A stretch of 64,000 nucleotides of DNA from Chitinophaga alhagiae (GCF_003568665.1 NZ_QXMH01000006.1:90629-154628); one strand, 5' to 3'; counted from the stretch's first letter, positions 37,653 to 47,650 are shown. Notes: generated by a model not told the origin, from the sequence alone. Program-made: numbers and translations.

Positions 37653-39250
37653 TGAAGAATATGAGATGGATCTTGTTTATAGCCGCCCTGCCCATCATAG
37701 CATGGCGTTGTGCCGGCGCCGGCGCCACTGAGCCGCCGCGGCCCAACATTGTGCTGATCATGGCAGATGACATGGGCTTTTCAGATATTGGATGTTACGG
37801 CAGCGAGATACGCACGCCCAACCTTGACACACTCTCGCAGCAAGGCATCCGCTTCACCCGCTTTTACAACAACGCCTGGTGCTCCCCCACCCGCGCGTCT
37901 CTGATGACCGGGCTGTACCCTCACCAGGTTGGCATGGCCGGGCTGGCATGGCCCAAAACAGGCCCTCAGGGCCCCTTCCAGGGCTACCTGAACAACCGGT
38001 GCGTAACCCTTGCGGAAGTGTTGAAAGAAGCCGGCTACCACACCGCCATGGCCGGCAAATGGCACCTGGGCGAGCACCGCCCTTACTGGCCGGTAGACAG
38101 GGGATTTGATACCTACTTTGGCCTTATCAGCGGCGCGTCCAACTATTTTGATATCACTAATGATAAAAGCCCCAAGGCCATACGTACCATGGCGCAGGAC
38201 AGCCAGCGGTACCAGCCGCCCCGCGAAGGTTTTTATATGACCGATGCCATTACGGACTACGCCTGCAAGGTCATAGGGCAGCAAAGAGAGGCTGCCGAAC
38301 CGTTCTTCCTGTACGTGGCCTACACCGCGCCGCACTGGCCGCTGCATGCGCTGCCGGAAGACATTGCACGGTACGCCGGCAAATACAACACCGGCTGGGA
38401 CTCCCTGCGCCTGCGCAGGTACCGCAAACTGCAGGAACTGGGCATTATCAGCGCATCCACGCAGCTTTCTCCGAGAGACAGCGCCGTAAGCGCGTGGGCA
38501 GACCTCCCGGCATCCCAACGCAACGAGATGGCGCAGAAAATGGCGGTATATGCCGCGCAGGTAGACCGGATGGACCAGGGCATTGGCCGCATTCTCCGGC
38601 AACTGGCGGCAAGCGGCAATACGGAAAATACCATCGTTATTTTCCTTTCCGATAACGGCGGCTGCGCAGAAGGCGGCCCGCAGGGTTTTGACAACAGGGA
38701 GAACGGCTTCCCGCCCGGTGGAGACAGTTCCTACATGAGCTACGGCCAGTCATGGGCCAACGCCAGCAACACGCCCTTCCGGTACTTCAAAAAAGACCTG
38801 CTGGAAGGCGGCATTTCCACCCCGCTGATAGTAAGGTGGCCCGCTGCCATTACCCCGGAACGGAATGGCCAGGTACTGGAGCAGGTAGGCCATGTAACAG
38901 ACATCATGCCCACGCTCTGCGCCGCCACCGGCGCGCGCTACCCGGCGCAGTACAAGGGCCGGCAGATATTGCCCACGGAAGGTCAAAGCCTGCTGCCCGC
39001 CATACAACAGGGAAAGGCTCTGCCTCACCAGCCCATTTACTGGTCGCTCGGCAACCACAAAGCCGTGATGGCAGACGGGTACAAGCTGGCCTCATCCGGA
39101 ACAGGCAAGCCCTGGCAACTGTACAACCTGGAAAAAGACCGTACGGAACTGGACAACCGCGCCGCCTCATTGCCGCAACAGGCTACCACTATGCAGCAGC
39201 TATGGGAAAAATGGGCGGAACGCACGGGGGCCAACATGCAGAAACAATAA
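37652..39250 (+). CDS. arylsulfatase (S1 sulfatase)
   Basis: The 532-residue enzyme has an N-terminal signal segment (MKNMRWILFIAALPIIAW), MADDMGFSDIGCYG, and the formylglycine motif C77-S-P-T-R, a variant with Thr in place of Ser at position four. SDNGGCAEGG and the C-terminal GDSSYMSYGQSWANASNTPFR segment match arylsulfatases of the A/B type. It is the fifth sulfatase domain in this locus. Activation needs a formylglycine-generating enzyme encoded elsewhere, since none is in the window. Confidence 0.88.
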   Translation: MKNMRWILFIAALPIIAWRCAGAGATEPPRPNIVLIMADDMGFSDIGCYGSEIRTPNLDTLSQQGIRFTRFYNNAWCSPTRASLMTGLYPHQVGMAGLAWPKTGPQGPFQGYLNNRCVTLAEVLKEAGYHTAMAGKWHLGEHRPYWPVDRGFDTYFGLISGASNYFDITNDKSPKAIRTMAQDSQRYQPPREGFYMTDAITDYACKVIGQQREAAEPFFLYVAYTAPHWPLHALPEDIARYAGKYNTGWDSLRLRRYRKLQELGIISASTQLSPRDSAVSAWADLPASQRNEMAQKMAVYAAQVDRMDQGIGRILRQLAASGNTENTIVIFLSDNGGCAEGGPQGFDNRENGFPPGGDSSYMSYGQSWANASNTPFRYFKKDLLEGGISTPLIVRWPAAITPERNGQVLEQVGHVTDIMPTLCAATGARYPAQYKGRQILPTEGQSLLPAIQQGKALPHQPIYWSLGNHKAVMADGYKLASSGTGKPWQLYNLEKDRTELDNRAASLPQQATTMQQLWEKWAERTGANMQKQ

Positions 39251-39277
39251 ACATCAATTTATAATCCAGTTAGAAAC

Positions 39278-41260
39278 ATGTTCATCAAACCGATACTGGC
39301 CGGCATTTGCTGTATGCTGGCAGGCCCGTTGCTGACGCGCGCCCAGGTAACGATCTACCACGGCACGCAAAGCTCGCAAACAGAGCTGGCCGTTTGCAAA
39401 GACCTGAAAGAAGACCTTGAAAAAGTGACCGGCGCCACCGTACGCATAGCGCCGGAACCCGCGGCGGATAATAATTCCGGCCAGAGCTTCCTGGTAGGCA
39501 CACCCGCCAGCAGTGCCCTGCTGGCCCGCATGATAAAAGAGAACAACATGCATCTCGAAGGCGATGGCGTTATCCGTACCATCGGCAACATGACCCTGCT
39601 GGCCGGCAACACCGTTGAAGGCATGCAGAATACCGTATACAGTTACTGCCGCACAGAGCTGGGCATAGACCCGTTCGAGTACTGGACCGGCCGCAAACCG
39701 GCCAGGAAGAAGGCCTCCGCACTGCCCGCCGCGTTAAACAGGGTGGTACCTTCCCAGCAAGTGCCCATTGTCTGCTATTTTGAGAACGATGTAGACGAAC
39801 TGGCCAATATGCGGAAACCTTACCTGGAGTATGATATGGATACATGGAAAGGGATGGTCAACTCCCTTCGCCGCATCCGTTACAACGCCATCCATCTTTT
39901 TGACATGCTGGGGAGACCGGAATTTTACACCCGCGAGCCATACCTTAAACTGCGGCCGGACTATAAAGTGAACCTTCCGCTGATAGACAGCATGATGGAC
40001 TACGCCCGCCTGAAAGGCATGAAAGTGCAGGTAGACCTCAGCCTCGGCTATCATATGCGCTCCATCAGCGACAGTGAAGCGCTTTGCTGGAGCCAGTATA
40101 AAGACAAGTGGATCGATACCTGGGTATACTACCTCACGCAAACGCCCCTCGGCAAAGCCGACATCTACTCCCTGCGGCCCCGCAACCAGATATGGGACAG
40201 AGCTTACGTAAGCAGCTGCGGGGAAAACCGCGTGCAAGTTTTCAACGAGATGTTTGCCGTGCTGGACAGTATACTGACCGTATACAAACCCGGCGCAATA
40301 AAGATGTGTACCTGTTACGATGACGGTATGGAATTGTTCAACGAAGGCTTCAATCCGCCGAAAGACTTCATTGTTGTATGGGCGGACGACGGGTACTGCA
40401 ACTTCCAGACCATGCCCAAAAGCACAAAAGGATACCCCTTCGGTACGTACATGCACGCCGGCTTCTGGACCAACCATACCGTACATGACCCGTACCCCCG
40501 GCGCATAGATTCCATCATGACCTTTATGCAGCAGCAATACCAGGCAGACAAATACCTGAAGGTGAACGGCCAAACGTTCAGGCCCTTCCTGCTCAACCTG
40601 GAAGCCTTCAGCGAGTGGGCGCTGGACCCGCAGGGATTTGACGGCCCGGCGTTTTTTCAGCGCTGGACTACCTACTATTTCGGGAAAAAAGCGGCTCCGT
40701 ACGCCATAGCCTCCATGAAAAAACTCAATGAGTCCCATTTTGAGAGAACAGGATATGTAAGGAAACTCTCCGATATCAAAAAACTGATCGGCTTCCTCAG
40801 CAATACACCGGTGCAAACGCCGCACGGCTCATTCACCGCCCGGTACGAAGACCTGGAAGCCCCCGGCACCCCGCAACGCACGGCGCTGGTGCAGGCCGCC
40901 TACAAGGAAGCAGCCAAAGGGCTGTCCGCAGGCAATGACTTTTATCACGACTATGTGTACCTGCCCGCGCTGATGTACTGGCAACTGCTGGACCTGGAAA
41001 GCACGCTGCTCCGCATGTCTCACCTGAAACAGGCCTACCTGACAGGCGGCGGCAAGCAGCAACTTGCTGCCGCGGAAAAGCTGGCCGCGGAAGCCATGCG
41101 GCAAATGACCGCCATCAACAACACCTGCCGTACCGGAGACCGCAACCCCAAGTGGGCCACCTGGTATGATCCGGCCAAAAGGCGGCCCAACAACGGTTTT
41201 CCTACCACAGATATGATAGCCGCCATCCAGCAACATTTACACAAACTCTCCACTCAATAA
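39278..41260 (+). CDS. secreted TIM-barrel-type glycosidase, alpha-glucuronidase-like
   Basis: The 660-residue protein has a signal peptide ending LTRAQ. Residues about 25-135 resemble the small N-terminal domain seen in alpha-glucuronidase-like enzymes (SFLVGTPASSALL, then LLAGNTVEGMQNTVYSYCRTELGIDPFEYWTG). The next part (CYFENDVDELANM, FNAIHLFDMLGRPEF-like segment, GMKVQVDLSLGYHM) looks like a TIM barrel with GH115/GH67 flavour. I cannot assign the family firmly. Position after five sulfatases suggests a role on desulfated, uronate-containing oligosaccharides. Confidence 0.6.
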   Translation: MFIKPILAGICCMLAGPLLTRAQVTIYHGTQSSQTELAVCKDLKEDLEKVTGATVRIAPEPAADNNSGQSFLVGTPASSALLARMIKENNMHLEGDGVIRTIGNMTLLAGNTVEGMQNTVYSYCRTELGIDPFEYWTGRKPARKKASALPAALNRVVPSQQVPIVCYFENDVDELANMRKPYLEYDMDTWKGMVNSLRRIRYNAIHLFDMLGRPEFYTREPYLKLRPDYKVNLPLIDSMMDYARLKGMKVQVDLSLGYHMRSISDSEALCWSQYKDKWIDTWVYYLTQTPLGKADIYSLRPRNQIWDRAYVSSCGENRVQVFNEMFAVLDSILTVYKPGAIKMCTCYDDGMELFNEGFNPPKDFIVVWADDGYCNFQTMPKSTKGYPFGTYMHAGFWTNHTVHDPYPRRIDSIMTFMQQQYQADKYLKVNGQTFRPFLLNLEAFSEWALDPQGFDGPAFFQRWTTYYFGKKAAPYAIASMKKLNESHFERTGYVRKLSDIKKLIGFLSNTPVQTPHGSFTARYEDLEAPGTPQRTALVQAAYKEAAKGLSAGNDFYHDYVYLPALMYWQLLDLESTLLRMSHLKQAYLTGGGKQQLAAAEKLAAEAMRQMTAINNTCRTGDRNPKWATWYDPAKRRPNNGFPTTDMIAAIQQHLHKLSTQ

Positions 41261-41269
41261 AAAAGAAAC

Positions 41270-44200
41270 ATGCTCCCGAAATACGTTATACAGCTTATTA
41301 TAGTCATCACGCTGGCGCCGCTGCGCCCGGCGCTTGCCACGCATTTTCCCGTTTCTCCGCCAGACAGTCTCATTCAATATGTACAGCCGCTGATAGGCAC
41401 GGCCGCCAGCTCCATTATAGCCAGCGCCATGCATGGCAAAGGCACAGAACAGTACGCCAATACGATACCCGCCGTAGGCGTACCGTTCGGGATGACGCAA
41501 TGGACACCGCAAACCCGCACGTCTGAACAGAAATGCCGGCCGCCGTATATGTACAAAGACGATCTTTTCAGCGGCTTCAGGGGCACGCACTGGCTCAGCG
41601 GCTCCTGCACGCAGGACTATGGCAGCTTTACCGTTATGCCCGTAACAGGCCGGTTGAAAACCGATGTGGCTGAATACGCCACCCCGTTCTCTCATGAGCA
41701 GGAGCAGTCCGCCCCGCACTATTACGCCGTAAAACTGGGCCGGTACAACCTGCTGGCCGAAGTAACGGCGCTGGCCCGCAGCGGCATCATGCGCTTTACC
41801 ATGGAGAAAGATGACAGCCTGCACCTGCTGGTAACACCCAACAGCGACCAGGGCGAGGGGTTTATCAAAATAAACCGGCAGAAGAACCAGGTTGAAGGGT
41901 ACAATCCCGCCCACCGCATTTACCAGGGCTGGGGTAAGCCGGCCGGCTTCAGCGGGTATTTTGTAGTACGTGCTGAAATAGCTTTTGAGAACAGCGGCAC
42001 CTACGTCAACGGCCGGATAACGCCGGCAGAGAGCCTTGCCAAACAACCCGGCATCGGCGCATACGCCAGCTGGCACCTCAAAAAAGGCGCCACCGTTATC
42101 ATACGCGCAGGCACTTCTTTCACCAGCATTGAAGAAGCGGAAAAGAACCTGCAGGCAGAAATACCCGCCCCCGATTTTGAAGCGGTAAAATCCCGCTCGG
42201 GAAATGAGTGGGAAAAAGCGCTTGGAAAAATAACCGTCAGCACGGCAGATACCCGCGCCAAAAACATCTTTTATACGGCCTTGTACCACACCATGCAGCA
42301 GCCGCGCCTCTTCAGCGATGCCAGCGGTACCTACCCCGCATTTTCCCGGCAATATGAAACGGCCCGGCTGCAGGAAGGAGATTATTATGATGATTTCTCC
42401 ATGTGGGACATCTACCGGACCATGCTTCCCCTGTATGAGATCATAGACCCGGGGTTGATCAATAACTTTGTGCGGTCTATGGTCATCAAGGGGCAACAGG
42501 GCGGATGGCTGCCCATATTCCCCTGCTGGAACAGTTATACCTCCGCCATGATAGGAGACCACGTAACCGCCTTCATTGCATCCGCCTACCTGAAAGGCAT
42601 CCGCCACTACAACGTACAGGCCGCCTATGACCTGATGCGGCAGAACGCCTTTGAAACACCCGCCGCCGCGGCCTATGCAGACGGCAAAGGCAGGCGGGCA
42701 CTGAAAAGCTACCTGCAATATGGCTACATACCGGTAGAAGACAGCGTGCCCGACGCTTTCCATAAAAGAGAACAGGTTTCCCGCACGCTGGAGTACGCGT
42801 ATGACGATTACGCCCTTTCACTCGTTGCCAGATCGCTCGGTAAAAAAGAAGACCACCGCCGCCTGGCCGCCAGCGCGCTGAATTACCGCCATGTGTTTGA
42901 CACCGCCGCCGGTTTTGTAAGAGGCCGCCACGCCAACGGCCAGTGGCATTCTCCCTTTGAGCCAGACAAACGGGCGCCCTACATTACAGAAGGCACGCCG
43001 CGCCAATACACCTGGTACGTGCCGCACGATATAGAAGGCCTCATCACCTTAAAAGGCGGCAAGGAGCAATTTGAAGCGGCGCTAGACAGCTTTTTCCTGA
43101 AGCAGGAATACTGGCATGGGAACGAGCCCGGCCACCAGGTGCCTTTCCTTTACAATTACACCAGTTCGCCCTGGAAAACACAGCGGGAGGTAAGGAACAT
43201 ACTGGCCAGCGAATACACGGACGGGCCGGGTGGCCTGAGCGGCAATGACGATGCCGGCCAGATGTCTGCCTGGTACGTTATGGCGGCCATCGGCCTGTAC
43301 CCCGTCAACCCCGTATCAGGGCAATATGCGGTCTGCTCTCCCCTCTTTGACACGGTCAGCATTCAACTGGAAAATAACAAGACCTTCAGGATCATTTCCC
43401 GGAAAGCGTCAGACACCGCTATGTACATTACGTCCATGATGCTGAACAACCGGGCGCATGCCGGCTATGCATTAGATTATGCTGCCCTGATGAAAGGCGG
43501 CACGCTGGAAATGCAACTCGCAGACCAGCCGCCGGCCACACCGCTTCACCCAAAAGACATCAGGCAGCTGATGGAAAAAGTAGCTGACTGGCAGATCCAC
43601 TACTGGGACACCAGCAGCAAAAAACTGCGGATGAACCACTGGGTAAACGCTACCGGCCTTACCGGCCTCATGGCGCTGGCAGACATCAGCAAAAAACGCC
43701 AATACCTCCGTTACGTCAAAAAAACCTGCGAAGCCATGGACTGGCAGCCCGGCCCGCTGCGCTTCTTTGCGGACGACTATTGCATTGGCCAGGTCTATTC
43801 ACAGCTTTACATGAAATACCGGAAAAAGAAAATGATAGCCCCCTGGCAGGCGCTGGCAGACAGCATACTGGCCAAGCCCAACAACGAGCCCCTTGAATGG
43901 AAAGATGGCAGCATACGGCACCGGGAATGGTCATGGTGCGATGCGCTTTACATGGGCCCCACCGCCCTCAGCTACCTTGCCACCGCCACCGGCAAACAGC
44001 AATACCTCAACCTGGCCAGCAAACTCTGGTGGAAAACAACAGACTATCTCTACGACCCACAAGAACAACTCTTCTTCCGCGACAGCCGGTATTTTGCCCA
44101 GCGCGAAAAGAACGGTGAAAAAGTGTTCTGGTCAAGAGGCAACGGCTGGGTAGTAGCCGGTTTGGTAAGGGTATTGGAAAACATGCCCGCCGGCCATCCT

Positions 44201-44584
44201 GACAGAAGCCGCTTTGTACAACTCTACCGCGAAATGTCCGCCAAACTGGTAGCCCTCCAACTGCCAGACGGCAGCTGGCATGCCTCCCTGCTTGACCCGG
44301 ACAGCTATAATATCAAAGAGACCAGCGGAACAGGTTTTTTCTGTTACGCACTGCTCTGGGGCATCAACCGCGACCTGCTGGACAAAAACACTTATTGGCC
44401 CGCAGCACGAAAAGCGTGGGAAGCGCTGGCCACCTCCGTAAACCCGGATGGCAAGCTGGGATATGTGCAGCCCATTGGCGCCGCTCCCAATAAGGTAAAT
44501 GCGGGCAGCACTGAAGCCTACGGCCCCGGTGCTTTCCTACTGGCGGGAGCTGAAATGTACCGGCTGCTTGGGGGAAGGAGATAA
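41270..44584 (+). CDS. GH92 alpha-mannosidase fused to GH105 unsaturated uronyl hydrolase
   Basis: The 1,104-residue protein combines two glycoside hydrolases. Residues about 30-720 match GH92: YVQPLIGTAASS, GMTQWTPQTRT, DFSMWDIYRTMLPLY, the acid-bearing WHGNEPGHQVPFLYNY and the GGLSGNDDAGQMSAWYV segment with the catalytic-base aspartates. Residues about 740-1,104 match GH105 (YteR-like): RMNHWVNATGLTGLMALAD, WSWCDALYMGPTALSYL and SRGNGWVVAGLVRVLE. GH105 removes unsaturated uronate left by lyases, which fits the lyase encoded upstream. GH92 enzymes act on alpha-mannosides. Such a pairing in one chain is unusual. It is the last gene of the operon and is followed by a terminator. Confidence 0.87.
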   Translation: MLPKYVIQLIIVITLAPLRPALATHFPVSPPDSLIQYVQPLIGTAASSIIASAMHGKGTEQYANTIPAVGVPFGMTQWTPQTRTSEQKCRPPYMYKDDLFSGFRGTHWLSGSCTQDYGSFTVMPVTGRLKTDVAEYATPFSHEQEQSAPHYYAVKLGRYNLLAEVTALARSGIMRFTMEKDDSLHLLVTPNSDQGEGFIKINRQKNQVEGYNPAHRIYQGWGKPAGFSGYFVVRAEIAFENSGTYVNGRITPAESLAKQPGIGAYASWHLKKGATVIIRAGTSFTSIEEAEKNLQAEIPAPDFEAVKSRSGNEWEKALGKITVSTADTRAKNIFYTALYHTMQQPRLFSDASGTYPAFSRQYETARLQEGDYYDDFSMWDIYRTMLPLYEIIDPGLINNFVRSMVIKGQQGGWLPIFPCWNSYTSAMIGDHVTAFIASAYLKGIRHYNVQAAYDLMRQNAFETPAAAAYADGKGRRALKSYLQYGYIPVEDSVPDAFHKREQVSRTLEYAYDDYALSLVARSLGKKEDHRRLAASALNYRHVFDTAAGFVRGRHANGQWHSPFEPDKRAPYITEGTPRQYTWYVPHDIEGLITLKGGKEQFEAALDSFFLKQEYWHGNEPGHQVPFLYNYTSSPWKTQREVRNILASEYTDGPGGLSGNDDAGQMSAWYVMAAIGLYPVNPVSGQYAVCSPLFDTVSIQLENNKTFRIISRKASDTAMYITSMMLNNRAHAGYALDYAALMKGGTLEMQLADQPPATPLHPKDIRQLMEKVADWQIHYWDTSSKKLRMNHWVNATGLTGLMALADISKKRQYLRYVKKTCEAMDWQPGPLRFFADDYCIGQVYSQLYMKYRKKKMIAPWQALADSILAKPNNEPLEWKDGSIRHREWSWCDALYMGPTALSYLATATGKQQYLNLASKLWWKTTDYLYDPQEQLFFRDSRYFAQREKNGEKVFWSRGNGWVVAGLVRVLENMPAGHPDRSRFVQLYREMSAKLVALQLPDGSWHASLLDPDSYNIKETSGTGFFCYALLWGINRDLLDKNTYWPAARKAWEALATSVNPDGKLGYVQPIGAAPNKVNAGSTEAYGPGAFLLAGAEMYRLLGGRR

Positions 44585-44642
44585 GAAGAACTTTGAAACT
44601 TTCTGTGCCCTTAATTTGGTTTCATTATCACAACTATGTTAC

Positions 44643-44675
44643 GGAACCGGCTATTCGGCCGGTTCCCTGTTTTTT
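44643..44675 (+). terminator. terminator of the utilization operon
   Basis: GGAACCGGC (44643-44651) pairs with GCCGGTTCC (44658-44666) across six bases, followed by TGTTTTTTT, 58 bp after the last stop codon. Confidence 0.85.
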
Positions 44676-44938
44676 TGGGGGGGATTAATGAAACATACTA
44701 TATCGGCCTATTAAAACCACGTCCATGTCATATAGATCCTGCTACGAACTCCGATTTTTGAAAACTTACACAGTTAGTGAGATTGTCCCTACTACTGTTC
44801 AATCAGGTTCCTATCTTGAAACTCTCCGGCATCCAATACACCCTAAAGTTCACCAACAAAAACGTATTACCATGCTTATTCTGCTCCAGCATATTGATAC
44901 TTTAGACGGTTGCCTAGTGAATATTTACATAAAGAATT
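44676..44938. other. AT-rich gap, no gene seen
   Basis: Base composition changes here from the GC-rich operon to AT-rich sequence, marking entry into the Rhs accessory region. No convincing reading frame was found. It may contain remnants of an older displaced cassette. Confidence 0.5.
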
Positions 44939-45310
44939 TTATATCACCTGCAGTTCAAATCTTATTTCCTCCAACAAGAATACTCTTTCCACCTCCATAT
45001 CTTCATCCTGTACGAGAGCAAAATTGAAAGGAGGGATATTAGCATAAAAGCCATTATCAAAACCTATCAATCGTTCAAAATCATATCTAACGTTCTCTAT
45101 TTCTAAGTTATTCAGTATATCTTTTGAGTTATTAATTAAACCCTTTTTAGAATGAGTAGGCACCGACCCAATATCAGTTATCCGACTACTTGCATCATTA
45201 AAGTCTGCTCCTTCGCCATATACTTCTAAATACTCGTTCAATTGTAACACTTTTCGCTCCACCAATATTTCCCAAATTAGACTGAAGCCAATCACTTCTC
45301 GATCTTTCAT
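44939..45310 (-). CDS. putative immunity protein for the lipase-like tip
   Basis: This 123-residue acidic protein (MKDREVIGFSLIWEILVERK...) has no domain I recognise. It lies just downstream, on the same strand, of a decayed lipase-like Rhs tip, the position occupied by immunity genes in Rhs loci. It is AT-rich like the tips. Function rests on position only. Confidence 0.5.
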   Translation of the reverse strand: MKDREVIGFSLIWEILVERKVLQLNEYLEVYGEGADFNDASSRITDIGSVPTHSKKGLINNSKDILNNLEIENVRYDFERLIGFDNGFYANIPPFNFALVQDEDMEVERVFLLEEIRFELQVI

Positions 45311-45362
45311 CGGTAGTATATGATCTATCAGAAAGCATACTCAATTACATTTATAGTTATGC

Positions 45363-45930
45363 CTAAACCCCTAAATATTTTACAACATCATCAATCCATG
45401 TATCTACAGAATGCCCTCCTCAGCCACCTTTATGGCCATGCCGGAGGTGCGAATTATAGTTACCTATTAATTTGACCGAGGGCTGATTTACCATTAAAAA
45501 CTGACAATACATTAGAAGAACTTGAAGATACCTGATCCCCCAAGGTTGACCATTGATGTCCAGAAATATTAGCAGGATGATTAAATCTGTCTGGTTGATG
45601 TACGGAAATATAGTGAACAACTTCTTGCCTGGAGGAATATTTTTGGTGCTTGGCAAGTACGCTTGCCATTCCTACAGCGAAAGTAGCTCCCTGACTATGC
45701 CCGATTATTTTTATAGTTTCCTTCTCTCCTAAAGTAATACTACCGTTGTCCAACTGTTCAATAAGATTGTTTGCAGCGGTTTTGCCCTCAACGAATCTAT
45801 CACCTGCTTGCGAATTATTATCAGACGAAGCACTAATAAATAGAGTATTGTAATCGTTATAGGCCTGGGATATACGCCTCCCTCTTTATTTTGCCTTGAC
45901 ACGCTGCTTGCCCTAAAATACATTCTCAAT
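45363..45930 (-). pseudogene. decayed lipase-like Rhs toxin tip
   Basis: Reading on the minus strand, pieces in different frames join into one lipase-like sequence: REAYIPGL, then YNDYNTLFISASSDNN with GDRFVEGKTAANNLIEQL, then the nucleophile elbow IIGHSQGATFAVGMAS (within 45460-45753), then KLIGNYNSHLRHGHKGG and finally GHSVDTWIDDVVKYLGV ending at 45363. At least three frameshifts separate them; the first fits loss of two bases in a TATA run. The GHSQG motif and the late histidine (GHSVD) are those of alpha/beta-hydrolase lipases. No Rhs core is attached. This is the most decayed and most distal tip in the array. Confidence 0.75.
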
Positions 45931-45992
45931 ACTCATCACAAACATGACTTCGGGTAGGAGTGTTTAGTGCGTAAGTATAAACCGAATATTGT

Positions 45993-46367
45993 TTAAGGTT
46001 GAGCGAAGCCTTCTACCTTGCCGCATAGTATAAAATCTTGATCTTTGGAAGACACTTTATTATTGGCGTCATCAGCAAAAGGATCCAGACTCAAGTAAAA
46101 GCTATCTCCTACTTTTAAAAGTTTATATTCTTCAACATTATAAAAGTAATGACTTTGATTATAATAGAAAGAAAACTCCTCAATTTCACTAAATCTTAGC
46201 ATAATTTTTCTACACACCTCGGAATAAAGTAACGTAAAATGCAACTCAATATATAGCCTTCCCTCATTCCCGTTTTGGATATCAATCTTATTCATTGTGC
46301 TACTGAGCAAAGTATAATCTGTAGCTAATAAATCTATCAGCAGTTCATTTTCTCCTATATAATTCAT
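45993..46367 (-). CDS. putative immunity protein of the third tip
   Basis: A 124-residue acidic protein (MNYIGENELLIDLLATDYTLL...) without a recognised domain. It begins 12 bp after the stop of the intact orphan toxin tip, on the same strand, which is the usual place for a cognate immunity gene. Confidence 0.6.
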   Translation of the reverse strand: MNYIGENELLIDLLATDYTLLSSTMNKIDIQNGNEGRLYIELHFTLLYSEVCRKIMLRFSEIEEFSFYYNQSHYFYNVEEYKLLKVGDSFYLSLDPFADDANNKVSSKDQDFILCGKVEGFAQP

Positions 46368-46379
46368 AACTAAAGCTTA

Positions 46380-47219
46380 TTAAAGTCCAAAATCCTTTTT
46401 AAGTTCATTTTTCTTAAGTGGACGTCCTGGTTGTCTTTTGCCATGCCCGGATGGATTACGAGAATCAGGCTTATAATCATGCACATGATCTTTTTTTTCG
46501 TTCTTGGGCACCCCATCCCCCTGATGTCCTTTATTATATTCTTTCTGAACTTTCCCGTCGGGGCCATATTTTTTAGCGGTTGTACCTGGAGCATTAGTTT
46601 GAGTCGAATTAGGTTCGGCAACGTCCGGTAACCTATTTTTCCTCCGTGTACCTGTATCACCAGAGCCTTGTCCCTTCAAGGCATCATTCAGTGCGGTATT
46701 CCCTGGTAAATCCGTTGGTTGTTCATTTGATTGTGCTTTTTCTGACTTCAAGGTCGTTTTACCCATCACTTCGCCAGGCAAAGGCAACAATGGAACTGTG
46801 GTGGGATTAGCAGTCCCTGTCCCTGGTGGTAACTCTCTAATTATTTTGACTAGTTTATCTGCCACCAAAACAATTCCAGCCGCTGCACCACCTGCAACTA
46901 TAGCCTCTTCAATTGCGGCAGCTATAGGAAAGATAATCCCTACTCCCAATCCCGGATACTTGCCATCAGGGTCATTATATCGTATAGGATTGTTAAACCC
47001 AAAGTGATACGGAGATAAATGTTCCTGCCATTGTTCTGTCAATGGATCTATCTGCATAAATCTCCCTATCTGTTGATCATACGTCCTCGCATTGAAGTCG
47101 TACAACTCCAACCCGCTACCATCCCCAAATTCCTCATTCTGTAGCTCGTTCCCATTGTAACCGTACTTGTTCCGCTCCAGCTTATTGACGGCCTTGGTAG
47201 ATATCCCCGCCATCGTCAA
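46380..47219 (-). CDS. orphan Rhs toxin tip (displaced)
   Basis: The reading frame holds the end of a Rhs core (LTMAGISTKAVNK, YDFNARTYDQQIGRFMQIDPL, SPYHFGFNNPIRYNDPDG) and then a variable tip: a hydrophobic segment (about 104-135) and a charged C-terminus with YGPDGKVQKEYNKGHQGDG and DHVHDYKPD, which resembles small secreted nuclease-like toxin domains (type 24-like; weak). There is no N-terminal core, and an in-frame TAG at 47253-47255 lies just upstream of the YYPFG codons, so it cannot be read through from anything upstream. The frame could start at TTG 47219 or ATG 47213. It was probably the tip of the neighbouring Rhs gene before the 7,670-bp units inserted. Confidence 0.75.
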   Translation of the reverse strand: MTMAGISTKAVNKLERNKYGYNGNELQNEEFGDGSGLELYDFNARTYDQQIGRFMQIDPLTEQWQEHLSPYHFGFNNPIRYNDPDGKYPGLGVGIIFPIAAAIEEAIVAGGAAAGIVLVADKLVKIIRELPPGTGTANPTTVPLLPLPGEVMGKTTLKSEKAQSNEQPTDLPGNTALNDALKGQGSGDTGTRRKNRLPDVAEPNSTQTNAPGTTAKKYGPDGKVQKEYNKGHQGDGVPKNEKKDHVHDYKPDSRNPSGHGKRQPGRPLKKNELKKDFGL

Positions 47220-47236
47220 TCCAAATGGATAATAAT
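47203..47236 (-). other. left att site (element/old-tip junction)
   Basis: This 34-bp stretch occurs at all three unit borders and encodes YYPFGLTMAGI on the minus strand. Here the Pro codon is CCA (variable base at 47226) and the Gly codon is GGA (variable base at 47220). Sequence homology to the right border ends immediately after 47236. It carries the element's Pro codon and the old tip's Gly codon, as expected of a hybrid site. Confidence 0.8.
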
Positions 47237-47336
47237 TACCGCCTTCCCCGCACTACTGGCAACTTTTTCAAAGAACCGGTTTTAAAGATATAGGTTTTTA
47301 TTTTCAATTGAAAAAAACATAAGGAAGCAAAAAACA

Positions 47337-47412
47337 CATCCATAGCGGGTGAAGGCGGCATTGGAGGCGTTGAACAGGAAGCACCTTGCGCCGCCTTCGC
47401 CCGCTATGGATG
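47337..47412. repeat. 23-bp inverted repeat
   Basis: Arms 47337-47359 and 47390-47412 are complementary over 23 positions with one G-T type mismatch, around a 30-nt loop. No T run follows, so it is not a simple terminator. Confidence 0.8.
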
Positions 47413-47650
47413 CGCCAAGACAGCACTGCCGCCGGGTCAGCGAACTACTGTCGCCGTTCGCGGCAGGTCGTGTACTCCTGCTCGTCCCTGATCTGCCGCC
47501 CCTCCGCTTCGATCACTCCGCTGCATTTCCCGCCACCCACCGCCATGCGGCGCAGGGTCCGGGGGCGGGAGTGTGAGCGAAGCGAGCACAGAGCCACCGG
47601 TCACCCTGCGCCGCCGGCAGGTGGCGGACAGATATGGGGCAGAGGAGGGA

